Source: Bacillota bacterium
Lineage (GTDB): Bacteria; Bacillota; Clostridia; Oscillospirales; Oscillospiraceae
Length of the DNA: 29,986 bases
NCBI GenBank assembly: GCA_023406225.1
Contig: JAEXWS010000014.1
Coordinates: 1 to 29,986, forward strand
Direction: 5' to 3'
Below are positions 7,000 to 15,137 of this stretch, one piece after another. Position 1 is the stretch's first letter. Each line of letters opens with the position of its first letter. The position numbers and the translations under genes were made by a program. The notes below the pieces were generated by a model that made no database searches, was not told where the DNA came from, and saw only the letters and a list, made by a program, of their open reading frames with translations.

Positions 7000-8724
7000 A
7001 TGTCTGAGAGTTACGCGGGCAAGATCAACCGGAAGCTGCTGAAAAAGCGGCGCATCATCAACGCGGCCGCCGGACGGGAACCGGCGGACCTGGTGCTGAA
7101 AAACGCCGCTTACGTGAACGTGTTCTCAAGCGAGATCTGCCACGCGGACATCGCCGTGGCGGAGGGGCTGATCGTGGGCATGGGGACCTACTCCGGCGCG
7201 GTGGAGCGGGACATGACGGGCAAGATCGTCCTCCCCGGCTTTCTGGACGCCCACATCCATCTGGAAAGCTCCCTGGTCAGCCCCAAGGAATTTGTGAAGG
7301 CGGTCCTGCCCCACGGCACCACCACCGTCATCACCGACCCCCACGAGATCGCCAACGTCATGGGCACCGACGGCATCGAGTATATGCTCCAGGCCACGGA
7401 GGACCTGCCGGTGGACGTGCGGTTTATGCTGCCCTCCTGCGTGCCCGCCACGCCGCTGGACGAGTCCGGCGCGGCCCTGGACTACCGGGCCATCGACTCT
7501 TTCTACGACCATCCAAGGGTCCAAGGCCTGGCGGAGATGATGAACTTCGTGGGCATCATCGCCGGGGACGACCAGCCTGTGGAAAAGATCGTGGCCGCCC
7601 AGGCCCACCACAAAAAGATCGACGGCCACGCCCCGGACCTCAAGGGCAACGACCTGAACGCCTATGTGGCCGCGGGGGTATACTCCGACCACGAGTGCCA
7701 CGACCTCCAGGACGCCGTCGCCAAGCTGGAGCGGGGCCAGTTCATCATGATCCGGGAGGGCACCGCCGCCCGGAACCTGGACGCCCTGGCGCCCCTTCTG
7801 TGCGACAAGTACGCCGAGCGGTGCATGTTCTGCACCGACGACAAGCACCCCAGCGACCTTTTGGAAAAGGGCCACATCGACTACATCGTAAAACGGGCCA
7901 TCGGCCTGGGCGTGGACCCCATTACCGCCGTGAAGGTGGCCTGCCACAACGCCGCCCGGTACTTCCTGCTGAACAACCGGGGCGCCATCGCGCCGGGGTA
8001 CCTGGGCGATTTCGTGGTCATCGACAACTTCCAGGACTTCCGCATCCAGCAGGTCTACAAGCGGGGCGAGCTGATGGTGGAAAACGGCGTGGTCCGGGAC
8101 TTCCCCGCGCCGTCCATCGAGCGCTACCTGGTGGACCGGGCCCACAGCACCTTCCACCTGGGGACCCTCTCCGCCGCCGACTTCACCGAGCCCCGCCCCC
8201 GGGGCGTCATCGGCATGGTGAGCGGCGAGATCACCACCGTAGACGCCGGGTACTCCGACCGCATCGACACGGAATACGACGTTTTGAAGATCGCCGTGGT
8301 GGAGCGGCACAAGAACACCCACCACATCGGCATCGGCTTTCTGCAGGGCTACGGCCTGAAGTCCGGTGCCGTGGCCACCAGCATCTCCCACGACTCCCAC
8401 AACATCATCGTGGTGGGCGCCAACGAAGCCGACATGGCCGCCGCCGTCAACCGGGTGACGGAGCTGGGCGGCGGCATCGTGGTGCTGGACAAGGGCGCGT
8501 CTCTGGCGGAGGTCCCCCTGGCCATCGCGGGCATCATGAGCGACGAGCCGCTGGTGGAAGTGAACCGGAAGCTGGAGGCGGCCAAGGAGCAGGCCTTCGC
8601 CCTGGGCGTGAGCCGGGGCGTGGACCCCTTCATGACCCTGAGCTTCATGGCACTGCCCGTGATCCCCACATTGCGGGTCACCACCCGGGGCGTGTTCGAC
8701 GTGGGCCGGCAGACCTACGTGTGA
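7000..8724 (+). CDS. ade: Adenine deaminase
   Basis: 574 residues from the ATG at 7000, with AAGGAG 7 bases upstream; the frame is open further 5' but through AT-rich leader. Adenine deaminase of the amidohydrolase superfamily converts adenine to hypoxanthine and ammonia in the cytoplasm using a dinuclear metal centre. Visible motifs are LPGFLDAHIHLESSL (metal-binding HxH), TTVITDPHEIANVMG, EMMNFVGI, KIDGHAPDL, SDHECHD, MFCTDDKHPSDL (metal-binding Asp), the C-terminal SISHDSHNIIVVG and GLKSGAVATS. Length matches characterised Ade (~570-590). Hypoxanthine made here is a natural substrate for the XdhABC encoded at 24886-28586. A 23-bp terminator follows. Confidence 0.95.
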   Translation: MSESYAGKINRKLLKKRRIINAAAGREPADLVLKNAAYVNVFSSEICHADIAVAEGLIVGMGTYSGAVERDMTGKIVLPGFLDAHIHLESSLVSPKEFVKAVLPHGTTTVITDPHEIANVMGTDGIEYMLQATEDLPVDVRFMLPSCVPATPLDESGAALDYRAIDSFYDHPRVQGLAEMMNFVGIIAGDDQPVEKIVAAQAHHKKIDGHAPDLKGNDLNAYVAAGVYSDHECHDLQDAVAKLERGQFIMIREGTAARNLDALAPLLCDKYAERCMFCTDDKHPSDLLEKGHIDYIVKRAIGLGVDPITAVKVACHNAARYFLLNNRGAIAPGYLGDFVVIDNFQDFRIQQVYKRGELMVENGVVRDFPAPSIERYLVDRAHSTFHLGTLSAADFTEPRPRGVIGMVSGEITTVDAGYSDRIDTEYDVLKIAVVERHKNTHHIGIGFLQGYGLKSGAVATSISHDSHNIIVVGANEADMAAAVNRVTELGGGIVVLDKGASLAEVPLAIAGIMSDEPLVEVNRKLEAAKEQAFALGVSRGVDPFMTLSFMALPVIPTLRVTTRGVFDVGRQTYV

Positions 8725-8729
8725 CGGCA

Positions 8730-8779
8730 AAAAAGGTCCGCGCCATCCGCAGAAAACTGCGGATGGCGCGGACCTTTTT
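8730..8779. terminator. Bidirectional terminator between ade and the 8-oxoguanine deaminase gene
   Basis: Perfect 23-bp stem (8730-8752 with 8757-8779), AAAA loop, flanked by A-run and T-run so that both strands end in U5 or more. It separates two convergent deaminase genes. Confidence 0.9.
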
Positions 8780-8788
8780 GCGGGACCG

Positions 8789-10147
8789 TCACGCCCTGGC
8801 CAGATACGCCCTGCAGGCTTTTCGGGCCTCCTCGGCGGTCCGCTCCTCATCGATGGCGGCGAGACGGCCCTCCCGGACCACGATCTTCCCGTTCACCACG
8901 GTATAGTCCACCGGGCCGCGCAGTCCCACGGTGGCCAGCACGTCCGCCGGGCCGTACTCCCCGCCCACCAGCTCCAGCCTCCGGGAATCCACCAGGAAGA
9001 AGTCGGCGCATCCGCCCACCTCCAAGGAGCCGATGTCCGTCCGGCCCAGCAGCCGGGCGCTGCCCCGGGTGGCCATTTTCAGCACCTGATAGCCCGAGGG
9101 GGCCCTGCCGCTGGAGGTCAGCCGGTGGAGCAGATAGCACACCCGCAGCTCCTCCAGCAAAGAGGACCCGTCGTTGGAGGCGGAGCCGTCCACCGCCAGG
9201 CCCACGGGCACGCCCAGCTCCAGCATCTCCGGGACCCGGGCCACGCCGGAGGCCAGCTTCATGTTGGAGATGGGACAGTGGGCCACGCCGGTCCCCGTCC
9301 GGGCCAGCTCCCGCAGCTCTTCATCATTAAAATGGATGCCGTGGGCAAACCACACGTCCGGACCGGTCCAGCCCAGGGACGCCAGAAATTCCAGGGGCCG
9401 CACGCCGTGACGCTCCAGCATGTACCGCTCCTCGTCCTTCGTCTCGCACAGATGGGTGTGGAGCCGCACGCCAAGCTGCCGGGCCAGGACCGCGCTCTGG
9501 CGCAGCAGCTCCGGGCTGACGGAGAAGGGCGAGCAGGGCGCCAGGGCCACCGTCCGCATGGAGCCGGGGGACGGATCGTGATACCGCTCCACGGCCCGGG
9601 CGGAGTCCGCCATGATGGCGTCCACCGTCTGGACCACGCTGTCCGGCGGCAGACCGCCGTCCTTGCGGGAGAGGTCCATGCTGCCCCGGGAGGCAGCCAT
9701 GCGCACGCCCAACTCCTCCGCCGCGGCGAACTGGACCCCCAGCAGGTCCCCCGCGTCCTTGGGAAAGACATAGTGGTGGTCGAAGCAGGTGGTGCAGCCG
9801 TGCTTTAAAAGCTCCCCCATGCCGGTGAGGGAGGCAAGACGGACCACCTGCCCGTCCAGCCCCTTCCAGATCTCATACAGGGCCGTGAGCCAGTCGAACA
9901 GCTCCAGGTTCTGCACCTGGGGCAGATTGCGGGAAAAGACCTGATAGAGGTGGTGATGGGTGTTCACCAGGCCCGGATAGCACCAGAAATGCCGTCCATC
10001 GATCTCTGTGCCGGCGGTCTGGGGCAGTGCGGGGCCTATGCCGCGGATAAAGCCGTCCTCGCAGTAGAGGTCCACCTGCCGCAAAACGCTGTCTTGGCCG
10101 TCGCAGGACACCAGGGCGTCCAGATTTCGGATCATGAGAGAGGACAT
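8789..10147 (-). CDS. 8-oxoguanine deaminase-type amidohydrolase
   Basis: 452 residues from the ATG at 10147; AGGAG lies 10 bases upstream, whereas an in-frame GTG at 10156 is too close to it. Amidohydrolase of the cytosine/guanine deaminase-TrzN group. Visible: the HxH metal motif in YPGLVNTHHHLYQ, GMGELLKHGCTTCFDH, RGSMDLSRKDGGLPPDSVV, APCSPFSVS, LHTHLCET (metal His and catalytic Glu region), FAHGIHFND and AVDGSASNDGSS (metal Asp). The GSMD/GLPPDSVV and GSASND stretches closely match what I recall of Pseudomonas 8-oxoguanine deaminase, which makes urate from 8-oxoguanine. It lies convergent with adenine deaminase. An alternative aminopurine or s-triazine substrate is possible. Confidence 0.8.
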   Translation of the reverse strand: MSSLMIRNLDALVSCDGQDSVLRQVDLYCEDGFIRGIGPALPQTAGTEIDGRHFWCYPGLVNTHHHLYQVFSRNLPQVQNLELFDWLTALYEIWKGLDGQVVRLASLTGMGELLKHGCTTCFDHHYVFPKDAGDLLGVQFAAAEELGVRMAASRGSMDLSRKDGGLPPDSVVQTVDAIMADSARAVERYHDPSPGSMRTVALAPCSPFSVSPELLRQSAVLARQLGVRLHTHLCETKDEERYMLERHGVRPLEFLASLGWTGPDVWFAHGIHFNDEELRELARTGTGVAHCPISNMKLASGVARVPEMLELGVPVGLAVDGSASNDGSSLLEELRVCYLLHRLTSSGRAPSGYQVLKMATRGSARLLGRTDIGSLEVGGCADFFLVDSRRLELVGGEYGPADVLATVGLRGPVDYTVVNGKIVVREGRLAAIDEERTAEEARKACRAYLARA

Positions 10148-10173
10148 CGGACACACGCTCCTTTCATGGGTCC

Positions 10174-10202
10174 AGTATACGGGAAGCGGAGAAAAAGGTC
10201 AA
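10174..10202 (-). promoter_or_regulatory. Promoter of the 8-oxoguanine deaminase gene
   Basis: Minus strand TTGACC (10202-10197), 17-base spacer, TATACT (10179-10174), 26 bases before the ATG. Near-consensus sigma-A promoter. Confidence 0.75.
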
Positions 10203-10236
10203 CGTCTCCGGAAAAACCTTGCGAAAAAAGAGGAGA

Positions 10237-10269
10237 TATGATACGCTGTTTGCGATTTTCGTAACAGCG
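10237..10269 (+). promoter_or_regulatory. Candidate -10 and inverted repeat upstream of sdaAB
   Basis: TATGAT (10237-10242) has no clear -35. It is followed at once by an inverted repeat CGCTGTT-N12-AACAGCG (10244-10269) covering the expected start of transcription and the leader, 17 bases before the sdaAB ATG. It could be an operator or a leader hairpin. Confidence 0.35.
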
Positions 10270-10286
10270 GGGAAGGGGCGAACAGC

Positions 10287-10955
10287 ATGCTCGATATTTT
10301 TGATATTTTAGGTCCCGTGATGGTGGGCCCGTCCAGCTCCCACACGGCGGGGGCGGTGCGGATCGGGCGAATGGCCCGGACGCTGCTGGGCGGCGCGCCG
10401 GTGACGGCGGACATCGCCCTCCATGGCTCCTTTGCGGAGACGGGCCAGGGCCACGGCACCGACCGGGCGCTGGTGGCGGGCCTTTTGGGCCTGCGCCCGG
10501 ACGATCTGAACATCCCCCGCAGCTTTGAGCTGGCGGCGGAGCAGGGCCTGAAATTCCACATCCATCCCGTGCAGCTCCGGGAGGCCCACCCCAACACGGC
10601 GGTACTGGACGTCGCCCGGGCGGACGGAAAGGCCCTCCAGCTCCAGGCGGCCTCCACCGGCGGCGGGCGCATCCGGGTGGACCGGCTGAACGGCGTGGAA
10701 GTGAGCTTCACCGGCATGTTCAACACCCTGGTCATCCGCCACCAGGACATCGCCGGCGAGGTGGCGGACGTGACGCGGGAGCTGTCCGGCGCCCGGATCA
10801 ACATCGCCAACATGAGCCTGTGCCGGGACCGCCGGGGCGGCGACGCCCTGATGGTCATCGAGACGGACCAGAAGGTGCCGCCGGTGGTGCGGCAGCTCAT
10901 CGGGGAGCTCCGGGGCGTCCACGGCCTGACCTATTATGAAAAGGAGGACGGCTGA
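10287..10955 (+). CDS. sdaAB: L-serine dehydratase, iron-sulfur-dependent, beta subunit
   Basis: 222 residues. The N-terminus (MLDIFDILGPVMVGPSSSHTAGAVRIG) carries the PSSSHT serine-dehydratase beta signature, and ALHGSFAETGQGHGTDRAL is the second conserved block. Residues ~150-220 form an ACT domain (MFNTLVIRHQDIAGEVADVTRELS), a ligand-binding/regulatory fold typical of the Firmicute two-chain enzyme. With the alpha subunit it forms the [4Fe-4S] enzyme deaminating L-serine to pyruvate and ammonia. It is followed by sdaAA one base after its stop, so the two are co-translated. GGGGAAGGGG lies upstream of the ATG. Confidence 0.93.
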   Translation: MLDIFDILGPVMVGPSSSHTAGAVRIGRMARTLLGGAPVTADIALHGSFAETGQGHGTDRALVAGLLGLRPDDLNIPRSFELAAEQGLKFHIHPVQLREAHPNTAVLDVARADGKALQLQAASTGGGRIRVDRLNGVEVSFTGMFNTLVIRHQDIAGEVADVTRELSGARINIANMSLCRDRRGGDALMVIETDQKVPPVVRQLIGELRGVHGLTYYEKEDG

Positions 10956-10956
10956 G

Positions 10957-11832
10957 ATGGCGTTGGATTCCATGCAGGAGATCTTTGACAAAGCCGAGGC
11001 CGGGAACATCCCCTTCTGGCGGGTGGTCCTGGAGACGGATCTGGAGGAGCGGCAGGTGACGGAGGCCGCCTCCATGCGGAAAATGCGGGAAACCTGGCGC
11101 GCCATGCTGGAGTCCGTGGAGACCTATCAGGGCGCGCGGCGGTCGGTCAGCGGCCTGGTGGGCGGCGACGGGCTGCGGATGCAGGCCTACGCCCAGACAG
11201 GGGACACTCTCTGCGGCCCCTATCTGCGGGAGGTGATCGCCACGGCGCTGTGCGTGGGCGAGTCCAACGCCTGCATGCGCAAGATCGTGGCGGCTCCCAC
11301 GGCGGGGGCCTGCGGCGTGCTGCCCGCCGTTCTGGTGCCGCTGTTCAAGGCGGGCCGCGCGGAGGAGGACGCCATCGTGGAGGCGCTGTACGTCTCCGCG
11401 GGCATCGGCGCGGTGGTGGGCTACCGGGCCTGCATCGCGGGCGCCTCCGGCGGCTGCCAGGCGGAGATCGGCACCGCCTCCGCCATGGCGGCGGGGGCCC
11501 TGACGGCCCTGCGGGGCGGCGCCGCCGCCCAGATCGGCCACGCGGCGGCCATGGCGCTGAAAAACCTGATGGGCCTCGTCTGCGACCCCATCGCGGGGCT
11601 GGTGGAGGTCCCCTGCGTGAAGCGGAACGTCATCGGCGCGGTGAACGCCGTTAGCTGCGCGGACATGGCCCTGGCGGGCGTCGAGAGCCGGGTCCCGGTG
11701 GACCAGGTCATCGACTGCATGGGCGACGTGGGCAGGCGGCTTCCCGTGGAGTTCCGGGAGACCGCCCAGGGCGGCCTGGCGGTGACCCCCTTCGGCCAAG
11801 CGGTGAAGGAGCAGATGAAACAGCGGACATAA
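10957..11832 (+). CDS. sdaAA: L-serine dehydratase, iron-sulfur-dependent, alpha subunit
   Basis: 291 residues from the ATG at 10957, with AAGGAGG at 10941-10947 inside the end of sdaAB. An in-frame ATG at 10936 would overlap sdaAB and lacks a site. This is the catalytic subunit. Cysteines in APTAGACGVLP, SGGCQAEIG and LVCDPIAGLVEVPC are the conserved ones of the family and include the [4Fe-4S] ligands. The GATAs-rich segment GTASAMAAGALTALRGG is typical. Partner is the beta subunit immediately upstream; the product is pyruvate from L-serine. No strong terminator is visible after the stop. Confidence 0.93.
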   Translation: MALDSMQEIFDKAEAGNIPFWRVVLETDLEERQVTEAASMRKMRETWRAMLESVETYQGARRSVSGLVGGDGLRMQAYAQTGDTLCGPYLREVIATALCVGESNACMRKIVAAPTAGACGVLPAVLVPLFKAGRAEEDAIVEALYVSAGIGAVVGYRACIAGASGGCQAEIGTASAMAAGALTALRGGAAAQIGHAAAMALKNLMGLVCDPIAGLVEVPCVKRNVIGAVNAVSCADMALAGVESRVPVDQVIDCMGDVGRRLPVEFRETAQGGLAVTPFGQAVKEQMKQRT

Positions 11833-11895
11833 CCTTTTCAGGCCGCCGCGCCGCCTTTCTCCCTGTCCAGCCCCGCATGTGCAAAAGTCCCGCCA

Positions 11896-12099
11896 TCATT
11901 CCTTTGCCGGCGCTGTGACGATCCTGCATTTCGGGCAATCAAGTGCCTCCGCCTGATATCTATTTCCGTTTAACGGCTTGAACCGGTTGAAAAGGGAGAC
12001 CCCGTTTTCTGTAATTGCAAAAGAAAGCGCGGACGGCTTTCCGCCCTCCGGGATCCACTGGACCGGCTGTCCTCCGTTGGGTATATATCCAGGCCGCAT
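11896..12099 (-). pseudogene. 5'-truncated remnant of a small zinc-ribbon-like protein
   Basis: Between sdaAA and the membrane protein, 11833-12232 holds no full gene. On the minus strand a 67-residue reading frame from the ATG at 12099 looks protein-like: MRPGYIPNGGQPVQWIPEGG at the start and LDCPKCRIVTAPAKE at the end. It resembles, from memory, small Clostridial proteins (DUF6487-type) that normally begin with a CPxC pair directly before the G-x-IP segment and end with a second CPxC pair. Here the first pair is absent in all three frames and no good ribosome site precedes the ATG; the region upstream is instead the promoter of the divergent membrane gene. I read it as a decayed or 5'-replaced gene; a functional short form is possible. 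Confidence 0.4.
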
Positions 12100-12130
12100 C
12101 CCACCGAGACGAGGCGATGGAAGGTTCCCC

Positions 12131-12159
12131 TTGCAAAAGCGGAGCAAGTCTGCTATACT
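12131..12159 (+). promoter_or_regulatory. Promoter of the 254-aa membrane protein gene
   Basis: TTGCAA (12131-12136), 17-base spacer, TATACT (12154-12159), giving a leader of ~65 bases. A CTTGC-N9-GCAAG inverted repeat (12130-12148) covers the -35. Confidence 0.7.
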
Positions 12160-12232
12160 ATCATGGTGTGTCGGCGGAGGACAGGCATCCTGCGCATACA
12201 GTCTGGAAACATTTCCCTGGAGGTTGTCATAT

Positions 12233-12997
12233 ATGTCGAAAAATCCCAACAGCAAATCCAAGCCGGTCAAGCGGGACGGCCCCATGACCGGAGCCATGAA
12301 GTTTTTCCTGGCCGGCTGCGTGGCCGAGCTGTATCTGCTCACCGTCCGCCGGTTCTACGTCAACGGCACGCTGGAGCAAGTGGTGGCCTGGGACGCCTAT
12401 CTGGTCTACTTCCTCTGGGCGGGGCTGGCGGTCCTGGCGGCGGGCGCGGTCCTGAGCATTCTTTGGCGGGCGGACAAGCGCAGGCGCGCCGCCGGCTGGT
12501 GGCTGCTGGGCGCGGGCGGCTTTTTGGCGGCCTCTTCCTTCCTCATCAAATTTTATTTCACCTCCGCGCTGACCTTTTTGAGCGTGCTGGTCCCCGTGGT
12601 GATGCTGCTGAGCATCCTGTGGACCCTGTACGACCGGGAGTGCGCCTGGGCGCTGACGATTTTGGGCTGCTCTCTGCTGGCTTTGTGGGTCTGCCGCCGG
12701 GAGCTGAACAGCATCTATTTCGGCACCTATGTCAAGATCGCCGTGGTCGTCTACCTGGTGCTTCTGGCCGCCGCGGCCTTCCTGGCCCACAAGGCCATGA
12801 AGCGGGACGGGATGCTGGGCAGGGTTCGGGTTTTGCCCGCCGGCGCCGACGTGCTGCCGGTCTATGTGGCCTGCGGCATCTCCGCCGCGGCGCTGGCCGC
12901 CGCCCTCATCAGCGTCACCGCGGCGTACTACGCCATGTGGGCCCTGGCCATCGTGGTCTTTGCCCTGGCCGTCTACTATACCGTCAAGCAGCTTTGA
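12233..12997 (+). CDS. Multi-pass integral membrane protein of unknown function
   Basis: 254 residues from the ATG at 12233, with GGAGG nine bases upstream and a strong promoter; longer in-frame upstream sequence crosses that promoter and is not coding. A basic N-terminus (SKNPNSKSKPVKRDG) precedes about seven to eight hydrophobic segments, beginning with MKFFLAGCVAELYLLTVRRF, then YFLWAGLAVLAAGAVLSIL, WWLLGAGGFLAASSFLIKFYF, FLSVLVPVVMLLSILWTLY, ALTILGCSLLALWVCR, IAVVVYLVLLAAAAFLAH and two C-terminal ones. No catalytic or transport signature is recognised. It is a single-gene unit, with a hairpin after the stop. Confidence 0.75.
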   Translation: MSKNPNSKSKPVKRDGPMTGAMKFFLAGCVAELYLLTVRRFYVNGTLEQVVAWDAYLVYFLWAGLAVLAAGAVLSILWRADKRRRAAGWWLLGAGGFLAASSFLIKFYFTSALTFLSVLVPVVMLLSILWTLYDRECAWALTILGCSLLALWVCRRELNSIYFGTYVKIAVVVYLVLLAAAAFLAHKAMKRDGMLGRVRVLPAGADVLPVYVACGISAAALAAALISVTAAYYAMWALAIVVFALAVYYTVKQL

Positions 12998-13013
12998 TCT
13001 TTTTCGATCCTTG

Positions 13014-13067
13014 AGCGCCCGGAGATTTTCTCCGGGCGCTTGTGATTTCCCGCAAATGTGATATGAT
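13014..13067 (+). promoter_or_regulatory. Hairpin terminator overlapping the decarboxylase promoter
   Basis: A perfect 12-bp stem (13014-13025 with 13029-13040) follows the membrane gene. The -35 of the next gene, TTGTGA (13040-13045), shares its last base, with a 16-base spacer and TATGAT (13062-13067). The terminator has little U-run, so some read-through is plausible. Confidence 0.6.
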
Positions 13068-13101
13068 GGGTGCATCACATCTGATAAAGGAGGCTCCCGC
13101 C

Positions 13102-14301
13102 ATGGCCGAGCGTCAACTCCTGCTGGACCTGCTCCAGCGGCACGACAGCTTTTATCTCTACGAGGAATCCGTGATCCGCGCGGCGGCAGACCGGCTCCAC
13201 GCCGCGTTTCCCGGCGTGCAGTTTCTGTACTCCATGAAGTGCAACCCCGCCGCCAGGGTGCTGGACACCCTCTTCGGCCAGGGCCTGGGCGCGGACGCGG
13301 CCAGTCTGGGCGAGGTGGCGCTGGCGGAGGCCCACGGCGTCCCGGCGGACAGCATCTATTTCTCCGCTCCCGCCCGGACCGAGGCGGACCTGCGGGCGGC
13401 TTACGGCCGCTGCGTCCTCATCGCGGACAGCCTGCGGGAAGTGGACCTCATCGCCCGCATCGCCGCGGAACAGGGCGGGACGGCGGAGATCGGCGTGCGC
13501 ATCAACCCGGATTTCACCTTCGCCGCCGACCAGGGCGTTCCCGGAAAGTTCGGCGTCGATGAGGACGCCCTCTGGGCGGCGGACCTGAGCCGCGTCCGCG
13601 TGGTGGGCGTCCACGTCCACGCCAAGAGCCAGGAGCTCTCCGCCGCCGTGCTGGGCCACTACTATGAAAACATGTTCCGCCTGCTGGGCCGGGTGCAGGA
13701 AAAGCTGGGCGTAGAGCTCCGCTTCGCAAACTTCGGCTCGGGCTTTGGCATCCCCTTCGCCCCCGGCGAGGAGTCCCTGGACGTGGAGGCTCTGGGCGGG
13801 CGGTTCCAGGTCCTGCTGGCGGACTGCCAGTCCGCCTTCCCCGCCCTCCGCATCCTCATCGAGACCGGCCGGTACGTCTCCGGCCCCGCCGGCTCCTATG
13901 TGACGAAGGTGGTGGACAAAAAGACCTCCCGGGGCAAGACCTTCGTCTTTCTCCACAACACCCTCAACGGCTTCGCCCGTCCCGCCATGTCGGAGATGGT
14001 CCGGTCCCTGTCCCCCGCTCCCACGCCCTACGAGCCGCTCTTTACCCATGTGGACGCCGCCCGCATCCTCCCCCTGACGGACCGGGCGGACACGGAGACC
14101 GTCACCCTGGCGGGCAACCTCTGCACCGCCGCGGACATCATCCTCCGGGACGCGGTCCTGCCCCGGCTGGAGGTGGGCGACGGCGTGGTTATGACCACCG
14201 CCGGATGCTATGCGGCGGTGATGACGCCCATGCAGTTCGCCTCCCTGACGCCCCCCGCCCAGCTCTTTTTGACGGAGGACGGCCGGGTGCTGGAAACCTG
14301 A
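13102..14301 (+). CDS. PLP-dependent decarboxylase, alanine-racemase-fold (LysA-like, specificity unclear)
   Basis: 399 residues from the ATG at 13102, with AAAGGAGG upstream. Fold-type III PLP decarboxylase of the ornithine/diaminopimelate/arginine group: the PLP lysine in LYSMKCNPAA, INPDF, PGKFGV, GVHVHAKSQ, the phosphate-binding NFGSGFGIPF, IETGRYVSGPAG, and C-terminal GCYAAVMTPMQF. In diaminopimelate decarboxylases the catalytic Cys is followed by E-S-G-D; here it is GNLCTAADII, so Cys and Asp are kept but the Glu used for the D-stereocentre of diaminopimelate is Thr. That argues against LysA proper and for another amino-acid or polyamine-type substrate. No lysine-pathway genes are adjacent. 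It is monocistronic. Confidence 0.75.
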   Translation: MAERQLLLDLLQRHDSFYLYEESVIRAAADRLHAAFPGVQFLYSMKCNPAARVLDTLFGQGLGADAASLGEVALAEAHGVPADSIYFSAPARTEADLRAAYGRCVLIADSLREVDLIARIAAEQGGTAEIGVRINPDFTFAADQGVPGKFGVDEDALWAADLSRVRVVGVHVHAKSQELSAAVLGHYYENMFRLLGRVQEKLGVELRFANFGSGFGIPFAPGEESLDVEALGGRFQVLLADCQSAFPALRILIETGRYVSGPAGSYVTKVVDKKTSRGKTFVFLHNTLNGFARPAMSEMVRSLSPAPTPYEPLFTHVDAARILPLTDRADTETVTLAGNLCTAADIILRDAVLPRLEVGDGVVMTTAGCYAAVMTPMQFASLTPPAQLFLTEDGRVLET

Positions 14302-14327
14302 CCGGAGGGCGTTCAAAGCACATAAAA

Positions 14328-14360
14328 ACGGCCTGGGCAGCGCCCAGGCCGTCTCTTTTA
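14328..14360 (+). terminator. Terminator of the PLP decarboxylase gene
   Basis: Perfect 11-bp stem (14328-14338 with 14342-14352), AGC loop, then CTCTTTTA. From 14361 to 14460 nothing is recognised. Confidence 0.75.
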
Positions 14361-14460
14361 TCCAGACGGGACCCATCCGCAAAGCCCGCCGCCATGATCT
14401 CCCCCGCATGGCTGCGGGCCTGCGCCTCCTCCCGCTCGTCTCCGCATCCTCTTCTCGCCG

Positions 14461-14865
14461 CTACATCCGCTTCTCATAATAGAGGTTGGCTCCCAGCAGC
14501 AGCAAAAACGCCGCCGTCACCACTGCCGCAAGGGTCACGAGGGCCGCCGCCAAAAGCTGGGACCGCCACACGCCGTATGCCAGGATCAGGGCGAAAAGCC
14601 CGAGCATGCACCCGTTGGTCAGCAAGTGATAGGCCCGCCAGGCGCTCTTCCAGACCACCGCGCGGTCCCGCTCGTCGGGCGCGGGCATCCGCATGGTCTT
14701 GTCCATGGACCAGGCCAGGTCCGCCCACCCCATGGCCAGCGTCAGCACCATGCCGACCGCCAGCTTCCAGGAAAAGCCCCGGACCGCCATGGCGGTCCCG
14801 CAGCCCGCGGCCACCGCCAGGCAGATAAGGCCCCATATAAAATTTTTCAAGTTATAGATCTTCAA
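14461..14865 (-). CDS. Small membrane protein paired with the XRE regulator
   Basis: 134 residues, starting at a TTG (14865) that has GGAGG nine bases upstream inside the end of the regulator gene; the two genes overlap by 14 bases, so they are translationally coupled. The start MKIYNLKNFIWGLICLAVAAG is typical of the membrane proteins linked to small XRE regulators in Firmicutes. Four hydrophobic segments are visible: residues ~8-24, ~29-46, a segment around TNGCMLGLFALILAYGVW, and LAAALVTLAAVVTAAFLLLLG. A charged loop (KTMRMPAPDERDRAVVWKSAWRAY) separates the pairs; PDERDR resembles the DER motif of DUF2178-like proteins. Function unknown. Confidence 0.7.
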   Translation of the reverse strand: MKIYNLKNFIWGLICLAVAAGCGTAMAVRGFSWKLAVGMVLTLAMGWADLAWSMDKTMRMPAPDERDRAVVWKSAWRAYHLLTNGCMLGLFALILAYGVWRSQLLAAALVTLAAVVTAAFLLLLGANLYYEKRM

Positions 14866-15082
14866 TTTGCCGGTCCTCCAGTTCCTTGTTCTCCCGCAGA
14901 CAGTACAGGTCCTCCACCGTGCCGCCGAACACCTCCGCGATGCGGTAGGCCAGCAAAAGCGACGGGTTATACTGCTCCCGCTCGATGGAAATGATGGTCC
15001 GGGAGGAGACATGCACCCGGTCCGCCAGCTGCCGCTGGGTCATGCCCGCCGCCATCCGAAGCTCCCGCACCCGGTTCTTCAC
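14852..15082 (-). CDS. Small XRE-family regulator
   Basis: 76 residues, almost all one helix-turn-helix: KNRVRELRMAAGMTQRQLAD, VSSRTIISIEREQYNPS, AYRIAEVFGGTVEDLYCL. I chose the GTG at 15082 because AGGAGG lies nine bases upstream, whereas the in-frame ATG at 15091 abuts the site; M-KNRVRELR is also the usual start of this family. Probably an autoregulator: a perfect 15-bp palindrome sits at its transcription start. Partner is the overlapping membrane gene downstream. Confidence 0.88.
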   Translation of the reverse strand: MKNRVRELRMAAGMTQRQLADRVHVSSRTIISIEREQYNPSLLLAYRIAEVFGGTVEDLYCLRENKELEDRQIEDL

Positions 15083-15105
15083 AGTCCCCATCCTCCTCCC
15101 AGGTC

Positions 15106-15137
15106 ATGAAGCATCCTTCACATGAAGGATGCTTCAT
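15106..15137 (-). promoter_or_regulatory. Perfect 32-bp palindrome at the +1 of the XRE/membrane operon
   Basis: Arms 15106-15120 and 15123-15137 (ATGAAGCATCCTTCA and its complement) with a 2-base centre. It begins directly after the -10 of the XRE promoter and ends 14 bases before the AGGAGG core, so it covers the transcription start. It could be the operator of the XRE protein, or a leader hairpin. The sequence lacks a U-run and is not a terminator. Confidence 0.6.
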
